NCBI RefSeq assembly: GCF_002341865.1
Contig: NZ_DDOV01000035.1
Location: forward strand, 40,749-73,826
Source: Clostridium sp. UBA2485
GTDB taxonomy: Bacteria; Bacillota; Clostridia; Clostridiales; Clostridiaceae
Reading direction: 5' to 3'
Length of the DNA: 33,078 nucleotides
Shown one piece after another: positions 1 through 8,012 of this stretch; within the stretch, counting starts at the first letter, position 1, and each line of letters starts with the position of its first letter. The translations under genes and the position numbers were made by a program. The notes under the pieces were generated by a model. The model had not been told where the DNA came from, did no database searches, and worked only from the letters and a program-made list of their open reading frames with translations.

Positions 1-994
1 TTAAGTTAAAATCAGCTCTACTTATTTTAGAAATATAATTCATATTTTTAATCAATTTAGTTGCTCTATCAGTATTTTGTTTTACAACTTTTAAATGCTT
101 TTTTGCTTTTTCTTGATTTTTTAAATCCATTTCTTCTAAAATTTCCACATGACCCCTAATTATAGTAAGAGGAGTTTTTATATCGTGAGCAATAGCTGAT
201 GTTATATTATTTCTCTCTTCCTCCATATTCCAGTTTTTAATTAAAGTGTTCTTTAATTCATCTTTCATATTATTAAAAGAGGAAATTAAATCTCCTAACT
301 CATCATCACCTTTATAATTAATAGTAAAATCTAAATTTTTATTTTTAATATTATTAGAAGCTTTTATTAACTCATTTATAGGCTTATTAATCCTTTTATT
401 TAATTTACCTATGAATATTATAGTAAATATTATTAAATAGAAAAATGGACAAATAAGCAAATAAACATTTATAATTTTCATTAAATTATTATTTATAAAT
501 AATGATGAAATTCTATAATTATATTTTATAACAGCAACAGCTTTTAATTCTCCATTATATTCCACAGGTATATATTTTATACTTGCATAATTAATAGGTA
601 TATTATTTGTATATCCTCGCTCTATATTCCAATCTTTTCTATGATCAATGGTATTAATCTTATATAATATGTCATTAGACTCCATTTTTAAAAAGTGTGA
701 CGTGCCGTGAATATAATTTCCTTTCAAATCTAAAATCTCATAATCCATTCCATCTTTATCTATAAGCTTTAATATATCCTCTTTTTTTTCTAACTCCAAC
801 ACATTATATCCATTATTTTTTATATACTCTTCAAATTGAGGCACCAATTGTTCATAATGATTTTCTGGCTTTATAACTTTTAAATTAATTGCTGTAAAAA
901 GTATTAATACTGTTATAATAGTAGCAGCTATGCTAAAAAATAATATGATGAAAAAATTAAAAACAAACTGTTTTTTTAAAGAACTTCTTTTCAT
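1..994 (-). CDS. Sensor histidine kinase, 3' end cut by window edge
   Basis: Membrane histidine kinase that should phosphorylate the response regulator encoded just upstream. My reading gives 331 codons open to the window edge. A membrane segment lies at about residues 10-34, an extracytoplasmic sensor region at about 35-165, and a second membrane segment at about 168-192. A HAMP-like linker follows (NKRINKPINELIKAS), then the HisKA H-box AIAHDIKTPLTIIRG with the phospho-accepting His at about residue 270. The ATP-binding N and G boxes lie beyond position 1, so catalytic completeness cannot be judged. The ATG (992-994) overlaps the regulator's TAA by one base (TAATG), which implies translational coupling in one operon. 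The signal sensed is unknown; the sensor region has no domain I recognise. Confidence 0.93.
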   Translation of the reverse strand, partial: MKRSSLKKQFVFNFFIILFFSIAATIITVLILFTAINLKVIKPENHYEQLVPQFEEYIKNNGYNVLELEKKEDILKLIDKDGMDYEILDLKGNYIHGTSHFLKMESNDILYKINTIDHRKDWNIERGYTNNIPINYASIKYIPVEYNGELKAVAVIKYNYRISSLFINNNLMKIINVYLLICPFFYLIIFTIIFIGKLNKRINKPINELIKASNNIKNKNLDFTINYKGDDELGDLISSFNNMKDELKNTLIKNWNMEEERNNITSAIAHDIKTPLTIIRGHVEILEEMDLKNQEKAKKHLKVVKQNTDRATKLIKNMNYISKISRADFNL

Positions 995-1683
995 TATCTT
1001 GTTTTCTCCCATCTATATCCTACACCCCAAACTGTAGATATATATTCAGTTTTATTATCTATCTCTTTAAATTTAGCTCTAATATTCTTAACATGCTCTG
1101 CAATAGTGCTACTATCACCTTCAGCATCATATCCCCATAAAGATTCATATATTCTTTCTTTAGAAAAAATCTGCCCACTATTCATCACTAATAATTCAAC
1201 AATTTCAAATTCTTTTTTGGTAAGGTTAATTAATGCATCTTTTATAGTTATTTTATGATTAGCTATGTCTAAACATAACTCTCCAAAACTTATTTTACTT
1301 TCTTTAATACTATTTTTACTATGTCTTTCTTCTCTTCTTAAATGAGCTGCAACTCTTGCTCTTAATTCTTTTAAACTAAAAGGCTTAGTTATATAATCAT
1401 CTCCACCAATTGAAAAAGCTTTTATTTTGTCTAATTCATCTTGCTTTGCGCTTAAAAACAAGATAGGGCATTGAATTTCTTCTCTAATTTTTCTACAAAA
1501 TTCATATCCATCTGTATTCGGCATCATTATATCTAATAATATTAAATCTGGGTTACTTGTTATTCTAGTTAGCGCCTCATTCCCATCATAAGCGGTTATG
1601 ATATAATATCCTTCCATTTCTAAAGCTTCTTTAATAAAAGAAACTATTTCCTTCTCATCATCTATAACTAATATTTTATACAT
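994..1683 (-). CDS. OmpR/PhoB-family response regulator
   Basis: Transcription factor of a two-component system, 229 residues, the usual family length. The receiver domain (about 1-120) has the acidic pair D8/D9, phospho-acceptor D51 in LILLDIMMPNTDG, S78, and K100 in ITKPF. The C-terminal winged helix (about 128-227) contains FSKERIYESLWGYDAEG and the recognition-helix region STIAEHVKNIRAKF, ending in the typical YISTVWGVGYRW. The ATG is preceded by GGAGAGA. It is the first gene of a two-gene operon with the kinase. A terminator at 1834-1856 separates it from the upstream secreted-protein gene, so it probably has its own promoter; A+T-rich -10-like sequences lie around 1720-1735, but I cannot pick one confidently. 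Targets are unknown. Confidence 0.95.
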   Translation of the reverse strand: MYKILVIDDEKEIVSFIKEALEMEGYYIITAYDGNEALTRITSNPDLILLDIMMPNTDGYEFCRKIREEIQCPILFLSAKQDELDKIKAFSIGGDDYITKPFSLKELRARVAAHLRREERHSKNSIKESKISFGELCLDIANHKITIKDALINLTKKEFEIVELLVMNSGQIFSKERIYESLWGYDAEGDSSTIAEHVKNIRAKFKEIDNKTEYISTVWGVGYRWEKTR

Positions 1684-1833
1684 ATCTATCTCTCCATTAG
1701 ACTCTTAATATTTATAGTAATTATAATATAAAAATATTGACTAAACTAATCCAATATTAATTCTACTAAGTTAATTTATTAATTATTATATACTTATATT
1801 AAAATGAAATTATAAAGATTTTATAAAGAAAAA

Positions 1834-1856
1834 GACATCTTAAAATAAAAGATGCC
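1834..1856 (-). terminator. Intrinsic terminator after the secreted-protein gene
   Basis: On the minus strand, GGCATCTT and AAGATGTC form an 8-bp stem with one G-U pair, followed by TTTTTCTTT. It lies 30 bases past the stop codon at 1887 and separates that gene from the two-component operon. Confidence 0.75.
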
Positions 1857-1886
1857 TCATATGTACAAACTCACTTTTTATTCAAT

Positions 1887-2738
1887 TTATTTAGACTTTG
1901 AAGCAATTTCAATATTTTTTTGATGCTCTGGATCAGAAACTGCTTCCACACTACCATCTTCATGTCTAGTACTATTTAAAAAATGGATATCACAAACACC
2001 GTCCATATTATTACCTTTAACTACGTCTAAATTCTGTCCTGTACCATATCCATCTGATAAATCAGGAGCCTGTGAAAGTGCAGGGTAATCATCATTTCCA
2101 GCATGAGGCATTCCTGCCATAGACGCTGCTATTCTTCTACCATTAATTTTTATAACTACCGGTCTTCTCTCCCAAGAAAACCCTCCCCAGATGCTTTTAA
2201 TTACTTCTGTATCATTAGTAGTCAGTGCTTCAACATCTGCATGATTTGTACCAAAGGTTCTTTTCATCTTAAAGACCTTACCAGTATAAATATCTTCAAC
2301 TTCAGCTACTGAACCAATAGGATATAAATATTGTGCTTCACTCCACCAATCCAAATTTTCTATGTTGGGTTTAGAAGGTTTCTGAATCATTTTTTCTGTT
2401 GATATAGTAGCACCTTTGGGTATTATTTGATTTTCATCACCATCCATGCTACCACCTCTTGAAAATACTATTCTTTCCTCCTCATTATATGTATTACCAC
2501 TAGGCTCAATTTTTTTTGTTCCCTTAGGAACTTGCTCTTCTACACTATTATCTTTTACTGGAATGGAATTTTCCAAAGTAGATTGTTCTTCTATCGTTGA
2601 ATTAATTGCACTATTCATAAATCTATCATATATATTAAAATCCTTATTATTTTCTATTCTTACAAGACTGGTTAAAATTATAGTGCTAATTAATAAACTC
2701 GACGATAAAATAATCTTTTTTACTTTGTTCATACTCAA
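1887..2738 (-). CDS. Secreted or membrane-anchored protein of unknown function
   Basis: Protein of 283 residues if the TTG at 2738 is used, or 281 from the ATG at 2732. The AGGAG site (2744-2748) is 5 bases from the TTG and 11 from the ATG, so the start is ambiguous. A basic N-terminus and hydrophobic stretch (about residues 8-27, IILSSSLLISTIILTSLV) form a signal peptide or anchor. A low-complexity Ser/Glu/Lys-rich linker (about 30-125) follows. A compact C-terminal domain (about 130-275) is rich in conserved-looking motifs: YPIGSVAEVEDIYTG, FGTNHADVEALT, IWGGFSWERRPV, AGMPHAG and NMDGVCDIHFLNS. From memory, similar domains end clostridial exported proteins that carry wall-binding modules, but I know no established function. 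Clustered His/Asp residues could suggest a metal or hydrolase site; this is inference only. Confidence 0.8.
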   Translation of the reverse strand: MSMNKVKKIILSSSLLISTIILTSLVRIENNKDFNIYDRFMNSAINSTIEEQSTLENSIPVKDNSVEEQVPKGTKKIEPSGNTYNEEERIVFSRGGSMDGDENQIIPKGATISTEKMIQKPSKPNIENLDWWSEAQYLYPIGSVAEVEDIYTGKVFKMKRTFGTNHADVEALTTNDTEVIKSIWGGFSWERRPVVIKINGRRIAASMAGMPHAGNDDYPALSQAPDLSDGYGTGQNLDVVKGNNMDGVCDIHFLNSTRHEDGSVEAVSDPEHQKNIEIASKSK

Positions 2739-2942
2739 TTATTCTCCTTTTGTTCACAAGATACTTACTATTCTTCTTCAGGTCTTATGAATTTTTTAAA
2801 TATATTTTGCATTAAATTTCTATAATTATTCTTATTAATTATAATGTAATGTTTTTGTAATCAAATCTTAATAAATTTGCTTATGTATTATTATATAATA
2901 AAATTGGGTAAATTTTAAGTAGAATTTTATGTAAATTAAGCT

Positions 2943-2984
2943 AAAAGCACAGAATTTATAAATTTTTATATATTCTGTGCTTTT
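2943..2984. terminator. 13-bp hairpin, likely terminator
   Basis: Arms AAAAGCACAGAAT (2943-2955) and ATTCTGTGCTTTT (2972-2984) are perfect complements. On the plus strand six T residues follow. It lies just past the 3' end of the topoisomerase relic on the minus strand and may have served that gene. No plus-strand gene precedes it. The rest of 2739-2995 shows no gene. Confidence 0.6.
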
Positions 2985-2995
2985 TTAATTATTGG

Positions 2996-3201
2996 CGAGT
3001 ATCGCAAATTAAATCTGCTTTATGATTTTTAATTTTATTTACGCCTTCTTTAGTAAATTTATATATGTAATTCAAAAACTTATCTCTACTAGCATTTCCT
3101 TTTTCCATATCAGCCAGTATAGTCAGTATCTAATAATTCTTTTATAGGGAAAATTTCTATAAGTTTTTTGCCTTTTTCAGTAGCATAACTTTTCTTCTAT
3201 T
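2996..3201 (-). pseudogene. Decayed topoisomerase III (topB) fragment
   Basis: Minus-strand translation gives KSYATEKGKKLIEIFPIKEL then LDTDYTG, a stop, and after a frame change ADMEKGNASRDKFLNYIYKF then TKEGVNKIKNHKADL. These pieces align in order with residues of the intact topB product in this window (TTELGRTIVEIFPAKELLDL, SDIEKGKYKKEDFLDFIYDF, TTQSVDKIKN). Upstream in the matching frame there are stop codons. A few codons between the two matching blocks are missing. This is therefore a frameshifted remnant of a second topB-like gene, covering only the end of the core domain. Its closest visible relative is the gene at 3863-6061, but the divergence suggests an old or different paralogue rather than a recent copy. 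Confidence 0.75.
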
Positions 3202-3212
3202 GTACTTAAACC

Positions 3213-3482
3213 TTATATAATTTCTTTTACTTTTTTATTATTCTCCATCACTTCTTCTACTATTTCATCTATTCTCCCAATCTCTATTAAACAATTGTAA
3301 TCTACACTTATTAATTCTAATTCTTCTAGCCTAATTTTCTTTTTACCAGTATCAATACTTCCTTTGCATTTAGAATAATTAGAACATCCCCAAAATGCTC
3401 CATATCTTCCTTTTTTCAAAATCATGTCCCTTCCACAATTCGGACAATTTTTAAGTTCCTTATCTTTATTCAATAATAGCAC
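3213..3482 (-). CDS. Small topoisomerase-type C4 zinc-finger protein, possibly a relic
   Basis: An 89-residue ORF starting at GTG with no strong ribosome site. Residues 14-42 form a four-cysteine finger, CPNCG-x17-C-x4-C (NCPNCGRDMILKKGRYGAFW, GCSNYSKCKGS), matching the zf-C4 fingers found at the C-termini of bacterial topoisomerases I and III. The remaining half (TGKKKIRLEELELISVDY onward) is charged and unrecognised. It sits directly upstream of the topoisomerase III fragment on the same strand. In an intact topB such fingers come after, not before, that segment, so the two are not simply one broken gene in order. It could be a free-standing finger protein or a rearranged scrap. Expression is uncertain. 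Confidence 0.5.
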   Translation of the reverse strand: MLLLNKDKELKNCPNCGRDMILKKGRYGAFWGCSNYSKCKGSIDTGKKKIRLEELELISVDYNCLIEIGRIDEIVEEVMENNKKVKEII

Positions 3483-3584
3483 CTACTTTTGCATAAAATA
3501 TTACATTTGTGTGATTACCATACATTTTAGTCTCCGCTTTCATATAAAATTTATGCATAGTTTATACTAGAATAAGGTGATTTT

Positions 3585-3803
3585 ATGAGTAATAGAAATG
3601 TTATTAGAAGCAACGTTAGATTATTAAGAAAAAAATTAGGTATTACACAAGAAGACCTCGCTGCTAGACTTAATATTTTAGAAATAGATATTGATAGACC
3701 TATGATTTCTAAAATTGAAAATAACTCAAGAGAAGTACTAGATTATGAAGTTAAGGCTTTAGCAAAAGCTCTTAAAGTTTCAATTAATGATTTATTTAAA
3801 TGA
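3585..3803 (+). CDS. Small XRE-family helix-turn-helix regulator
   Basis: A 72-residue protein made almost entirely of one Cro/C1-type HTH domain: NVRLLRKKLGITQEDLAARL then DRPMISKIENNSREVLDYEV then LAKALKVSINDLFK. The short insert LNILEIDID between helices 2 and 3 is typical of a subgroup of clostridial single-domain XRE proteins. Such proteins usually bind operator DNA as dimers; no ligand or partner domain is present. AAGGTGA lies 6 bases before the ATG, and TATACT upstream (about 3560-3565) is a plausible -10. It converges on topB, and the two share the hairpin at 3823-3861. Its target is unknown; neighbouring topoisomerase genes are only a guess. Confidence 0.88.
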   Translation: MSNRNVIRSNVRLLRKKLGITQEDLAARLNILEIDIDRPMISKIENNSREVLDYEVKALAKALKVSINDLFK

Positions 3804-3822
3804 TATTATTTATGTTTAATAT

Positions 3823-3861
3823 AAAAAGCTTTAGTAACATTCTTTGTTACTAAAGCTTTTT
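3823..3861. terminator. Bidirectional terminator between XRE gene and topB
   Basis: Perfect 16-bp stem (AAAAAGCTTTAGTAAC, 3823-3838, with GTTACTAAAGCTTTTT, 3846-3861) and a 7-base loop. A/T runs on both sides let it serve both convergent genes. Confidence 0.92.
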
Positions 3862-3862
3862 C

Positions 3863-6061
3863 TTAATCAATAAATTCTATACTCCAGTTAAAATATCCCG
3901 TTTCCTCATTTCTTTCATACTTAAAGTATGCACTGAAAGTATTTCCTTTTTTACTCTTAAGATTTCTAAACCCTACTTTACCATTTTGAAGTAATATCTT
4001 TACCATCTCTTTAGATACTACTTTTCCAAACGAAGCTATATATTTATCATCTTTCCAGATTGTATATCTACACCCATTTTTCCAGTTAGTACATCCAAAG
4101 CTTTTTTCAGCTTCTATTATCGCATTCCCACATATAGGACATTTACCAATAATCTCTTTTCCTTCTGGTAATTGAACTTTAAATTTATGTAGAAGTGAAT
4201 TGTCATTTTTTATTTTATCTACTGATTGTGTCGTGAAATCATATATAAAATCCAAGAAATCCTCTTTTTTATATTTACCTTTTTCTATATCTGATAGTGT
4301 CTTTTCTAACTTTCCTGTATATTCCAAATCCAAAAGTTCTTTTGCAGGAAAGATTTCAACTATAGTTCTGCCAAGTTCAGTTGTAATTAAACTCTTACCT
4401 TTTGCTTTAATATATCCAATATCTTTAAGCTTATTAATAGTTTCAGCCCTAGTTGCAGGAGTTCCTATACTAAATCCACTTAATATTGCATTCATCATTT
4501 CATCTGTATTAGTTTCATCATCTAAACTTTCATCTTTATCCTCTTTATCATTTTTAAAATTTTTACCACAGGTCTCCATAACCCTTAAAAGTGTTTTTTC
4601 CGTATGATACTTAGGTGGTTTTTTAGTAACCTTATTAACCTTATTATCAGTAATATCAAGATTTTCATCTTTCTGCACTAATGGCAAAATTGTATCCTTA
4701 GTATCTATTTTTTCAACAACTCTCCATCCTTTAATAATTTCAACTTTACCTTTTGCAATAAACTCTCCAGGAACTTTCTCATCATTTACCTTAATAGTTA
4801 TTTTAGTTTCTTCAAATTCAGCTACAGGCATAAATTGCATAATAAATCTATTCTTTATAGCATTATATACATCTTGTTCATCTGTGCTTAACCCCTTTGG
4901 AATTACATAGGTAGGAGTTATAGCACTATGACTTTCTACCTTAGAATTATCAAAAACTCTTTTTGATTTTACAAACTTAACTTGCTCTTCATAAGGCAAT
5001 CCCTTTTTTAGATTTTCTAAGACTTTCTTCACTTTATCTTCTAAACTTTCTTCCAATACAACGCTAGCTGTTCTCGGATATGTAATAAATTTCTTTTCAT
5101 AAAGACTTTGAGCAACCTTTAATACTTTATCCGAAGTCCACCCCTTATATTTACTTGTTATGTATCCTTGCAAGTTAGACAAATTAAATAATGGTTGTGG
5201 ATATTCTCTTTTCTTTTCAATTTCTTTGTCAATAACTACCCCACTTTTATCAACTAATATCCTACTAATCTCATCTAAATATTCTTTTTTCTCAAACTTT
5301 TCATTAGAATTTTCATAATAAAGAGTCTCAAACTCAGTATTATCTTTCGATTTATAAGTAGTTGATAACTTATAGTAAGAACTAGCTTGGAAATTTTCTA
5401 TTTCTTTATCTCTATCATAAATAATTTTTAATGTTGGTAAAAGCACTCTTCCAATATTAATTACTTTTCTATCTTTTCCAGTTCCTCCGTAACGTAATGT
5501 TGCGACTGAAGTTAAATTAATTCCAATTACCCAATCTGCTAACTGTCTTCCAATACCTGCATCCTGTAATGGTTTCATTTCTGAATTAAGTTTTAAATTT
5601 TTTATTCCTTTTTTTACTTCTTCTTCCGTCCACTCGTTAAGGAGTATTCTATATATAGGTTTGTTTACATTGAAATGTATGAACAATTCATCCGAAATAA
5701 CCTGTCCTTCCCTATCAAAATCTGTTGCAGATATTATTCCATCAACATCTTCTCTATCTATTAAACTTTTTATTATATTAATTTGCTTTTCTGCACCTTT
5801 ATCTACAATATTTCTATTGTAACTATCACACTTGATCTTATATCTAAAATCACTAGGTATAAATGGGAACTTTTCCATTCTCCATCCTATCATATTCTCG
5901 TCATAATCCTTTGCATCAAACAATTGTAAAAGATGACCAAAAGCCCATGTTATTATATACTCTTCTCCCTCTATATATCCATCTTTTCTAATTTTACACT
6001 TTAATGCCTCTGCTATATTTCTAGCTACAGAAGGCTTTTCTGCTAATATAAGACTTTTCAT
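3863..6061 (-). CDS. topB: DNA topoisomerase III (type IA)
   Basis: Relaxes negatively supercoiled DNA and decatenates by single-strand passage in the cytoplasm; 732 residues, normal for bacterial topoisomerase III. The N-terminal Toprim domain has LILAEKPSVARNIAEAL and the metal-binding acidic motif DFDREG (114-119). The core domain includes the catalytic tyrosine in FITYPRT (Y328) and the IGRVLLPTL and GIGRQLADW segments typical of type IA enzymes. GFSIGTPATRAETINKLKDI (about 540-560) matches the conserved late-core motif. The C-terminus carries a cysteine motif, CPICG-x12-C-x6-C (residues about 640-662), and a following TopoIII-type tail. ATG is preceded by GGTGA. It is monocistronic by position, bounded by the hairpin at 3823-3861. 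A decayed paralogue fragment lies 0.7 kb away. Confidence 0.96.
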   Translation of the reverse strand: MKSLILAEKPSVARNIAEALKCKIRKDGYIEGEEYIITWAFGHLLQLFDAKDYDENMIGWRMEKFPFIPSDFRYKIKCDSYNRNIVDKGAEKQINIIKSLIDREDVDGIISATDFDREGQVISDELFIHFNVNKPIYRILLNEWTEEEVKKGIKNLKLNSEMKPLQDAGIGRQLADWVIGINLTSVATLRYGGTGKDRKVINIGRVLLPTLKIIYDRDKEIENFQASSYYKLSTTYKSKDNTEFETLYYENSNEKFEKKEYLDEISRILVDKSGVVIDKEIEKKREYPQPLFNLSNLQGYITSKYKGWTSDKVLKVAQSLYEKKFITYPRTASVVLEESLEDKVKKVLENLKKGLPYEEQVKFVKSKRVFDNSKVESHSAITPTYVIPKGLSTDEQDVYNAIKNRFIMQFMPVAEFEETKITIKVNDEKVPGEFIAKGKVEIIKGWRVVEKIDTKDTILPLVQKDENLDITDNKVNKVTKKPPKYHTEKTLLRVMETCGKNFKNDKEDKDESLDDETNTDEMMNAILSGFSIGTPATRAETINKLKDIGYIKAKGKSLITTELGRTIVEIFPAKELLDLEYTGKLEKTLSDIEKGKYKKEDFLDFIYDFTTQSVDKIKNDNSLLHKFKVQLPEGKEIIGKCPICGNAIIEAEKSFGCTNWKNGCRYTIWKDDKYIASFGKVVSKEMVKILLQNGKVGFRNLKSKKGNTFSAYFKYERNEETGYFNWSIEFID

Positions 6062-6185
6062 TTAAATCACCACTCGTAAATTTATATTATTTTTTTATTA
6101 TACCATATTTGGGATTTAATATTTTCTAATATAATGAAATAAACTATAATAGATGTTATAACCATAATATTTAGGGGGAAAACGT

Positions 6186-7223
6186 ATGAAATTTATAGAT
6201 TTAAGAAGTGATACTGTAACAGAACCTACTGACAAGATGAGAAAAGCTATGTTTAAAGCTATAGTAGGAGATGATGTCTATGAAGATGATCCTACTGTTA
6301 AAGAACTAGAACAATATGCTGCTAACCTAGTAAACAAAGATGCTGCATTATTTGTTCCTAGTGGAACCTTTGGAAATCAACTTGCACTTTTTACTCATTG
6401 TAATAGAGGTGAAGAAGTAATTTTAGGAGATAATTGTCATATTATAGCTCATGAAGTAGGAGGCGCTTCTGTAATTGCAGGAGTTCAGCTAAGAACTATA
6501 GATAATCCTAAAGGTATATTAAGTACATCTGAAATTGAGAAAAGAATTAGAAAAGAAGAGGATATTCATTTTCCTGATACTAGTCTTATTTGTATTGAAA
6601 ATGCTCATTCTAGTGGTGTAGTTGTACCTTTAGACAATATGAGAGATATTTATACTCTAGCAAAGAAATATAATCTTAAAGTACATTTAGATGGAGCAAG
6701 ATTATTTAATGCTGCTACTTATTTAAATGTTCATCCTTCAGAAATTACAAAATACACAGACTCGGTAATGTTTTGTTTATCTAAAGCATTATGTGCTCCC
6801 ATAGGTTCTATATTGGCAGGTTCTAAAGAATTTATTGATAAAGCTAGAAAAAAAAGAAAGCTATTAGGTGGAGGATTAAGGCAAAGTGGATTTTTAGCTG
6901 CTGCTGGCTTAGTAGCTTTGAAAGAAATGATAAATCCTTTAAAAATTGATCATGAAAACGCATTGTTATTAGCTAATGAACTTGAAAAAATTCCTGGTAT
7001 TGAAGTTAATAAAAAAGATATACACATAAATATGGTATTCTTTAGCTTAGAGAATACTGGAATTGATGGACAAACAATCGTAGATGAATTATACAAAAAA
7101 GGAATTAAAAGCAATGGCGAAGAAGATGGCTTAATGAGATTTGTTACCCATCATTGGATTACTAAAGAAGATATTTATTATACTTGTAGCATATTAAAAG
7201 ATATTATTAATAAAAACAAGTAG
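6186..7223 (+). CDS. ltaE: Low-specificity L-threonine aldolase
   Basis: PLP-dependent fold-type I enzyme, 345 residues, that cleaves L-threonine and L-allo-threonine to glycine and acetaldehyde. The N-terminus IDLRSDTVTEPT is diagnostic of the family. VPSGTFGNQLAL (57-68) binds the cofactor phosphate, HLDGARLFNAA (167-177) contains the Asp that contacts the PLP ring, and FCLSKALCAPIGS contains the Schiff-base Lys (K200). The C-terminal domain ends MRFVTHHWITKEDI, as in homologues. AGGGGG lies 8 bases before the ATG, and a TATAAT-like element lies near 6147-6152. No partner gene is adjacent, so it appears monocistronic. It probably supplies glycine or degrades threonine. Confidence 0.95.
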   Translation: MKFIDLRSDTVTEPTDKMRKAMFKAIVGDDVYEDDPTVKELEQYAANLVNKDAALFVPSGTFGNQLALFTHCNRGEEVILGDNCHIIAHEVGGASVIAGVQLRTIDNPKGILSTSEIEKRIRKEEDIHFPDTSLICIENAHSSGVVVPLDNMRDIYTLAKKYNLKVHLDGARLFNAATYLNVHPSEITKYTDSVMFCLSKALCAPIGSILAGSKEFIDKARKKRKLLGGGLRQSGFLAAAGLVALKEMINPLKIDHENALLLANELEKIPGIEVNKKDIHINMVFFSLENTGIDGQTIVDELYKKGIKSNGEEDGLMRFVTHHWITKEDIYYTCSILKDIINKNK

Positions 7224-7225
7224 TT

Positions 7226-7254
7226 TTCTTAATTGTTAACAAAAAATTAAGAAT
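7226..7254 (+). terminator. Weak hairpin after ltaE
   Basis: TTCTTAATT (7226-7234) pairs with AATTAAGAA (7246-7254) immediately after the ltaE stop. The stem is A/T only and lacks a clean T run, so termination may be leaky into the following repeat region. Confidence 0.4.
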
Positions 7255-7505
7255 ACGAAAAATTATTTTGGTAACCATATTAGTATACAGAGGATGTAAA
7301 GTGGTTGAGCCAAGAGTGTTTGTAGGCTGGAAATGGCTTTATAACATTCGGTCAAAGGTGTATATGGGAGTGAAAATTCTTATATGGGCTGGAGAGAAGA
7401 CTATTATAGGTGGTGAAGTGCTGTGTATGTGCATAACTGTATATACAGGGTTTTAAACTATGTATAATGGTCGAGCTAAGATAACTTAGGTTGCCGCAGG
7501 CATAA

Positions 7506-7617
7506 GGTATCCTCTTAGAAATGCTAGACCAATACTTTAGTCTATTTTTCATCATACTGCGCTGTCATACTATGCCCATAGATTCACTATGAGTAGAATC
7601 TGGCACCTTGTCTGATG
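7506..7617. repeat. Partial MITE-like palindromic repeat, family 1 copy A
   Basis: The left arm begins AGGTATCC at 7506 and continues to TATTTTTCATCA, aligning with the left arm of copy B. The central loop ATACTGCGCTGTCA ... CCTTGTCTGATG matches the loop of copies B and C. The right arm is absent: copy B starts exactly where it should begin, which suggests nested insertion or recombination. No coding capacity. Confidence 0.55.
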
Positions 7618-7776
7618 AGGCATGTTTTAAGAAATAACTAGTCAGTATGCTCATTTATTTTGTATCATGCCCTGTTGTCAGAACTCCATTGTAGCTAGAC
7701 TACCGTGAAAACCTGTCTACCTGTCTGATACAAAATATATGTCTTATCTTTAACTAGATATTTTATTCCATGTGCC
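7618..7776. repeat. MITE-like palindromic repeat, family 1 copy B (long loop)
   Basis: Inverted arms of about 50 bp: left starts AGGCATGTTTTAAG and ends TTTATTTTGTATCA; right is its imperfect complement, starting TGATACAAAATATATG and ending ATGTGCCT. The loop carries TGTTGTCAGA and CCTGTCTGATA. Same family as 9527-9638. There is no transposase gene, so mobility would have to be in trans. Confidence 0.7.
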
Positions 7777-8012
7777 TAAAATATACTAATATCTTTGGTT
7801 TATTATTTTCTTTTAGATGCCTAATTAAAAGCTAAGGGTGTTACTTAGTCGAAAGATTAATTAATGCTCTACAGGTATTCTATTTTGTCGAGTAAAGATG
7901 TATGTAGGTTGTGTAATGTTTATATGTAGTCGAAGGATTATATATGGATGTGTAATGATGTACATATGTTGTAGCGTAGACTACTTTGGGTTCTCAAAAA
8001 TCCCTAGGGTAA

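Larger units (their letters stand above)
7269..8012 (+). repeat. Degenerate tandem array, about 40-bp period, interrupted by MITE-like repeats
   Basis: By eye, units share a core close to GTCGAAGGTGTATATGGG followed by TGTGAAAT and TTATAT. Clear or partial units begin near 7303, 7350, 7387, 7428 (weak), 7469, 7847, 7886 and 7928; 7270 and 7967 may be further weak ones. Spacings are about 46, 38, 41, 41, 39 and 42. The gap between 7469 and 7847 is filled by the palindromic repeats at 7506-7776. The array is richer in G on the plus strand than the surrounding DNA. It has no convincing gene: open frames through it encode only the repeated peptide pattern and lack ribosome sites. It ends at a strong terminator, so it may be transcribed as a non-coding RNA, perhaps as ltaE read-through. 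Confidence 0.6.

Noticed and set aside
2446..2790. Plus-strand 114-codon ORF opposite the secreted-protein gene
   Set aside because: Antisense to a gene with a signal peptide, ribosome site and conserved C-terminal motifs; no ribosome site of its own.
4200..4607. Plus-strand ORF inside topB
   Set aside because: Antisense shadow of an unambiguous topoisomerase gene, with low-complexity Ser/Leu-rich translation and no ribosome site. The same holds for the ORFs opposite the FeoB, WG-repeat, VIT/VWA and adenine deaminase genes.
7268..7456. Plus-strand 62-codon ORF in the repeat region
   Set aside because: No ribosome site, composition follows the nucleotide repeats (SKVYMGVK-like periodic peptide), and the frame is not maintained through the later units.
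7286..8012. CRISPR array
   Set aside because: Units are degenerate, spacing varies, the 'spacers' resemble one another, and no cas gene is present.
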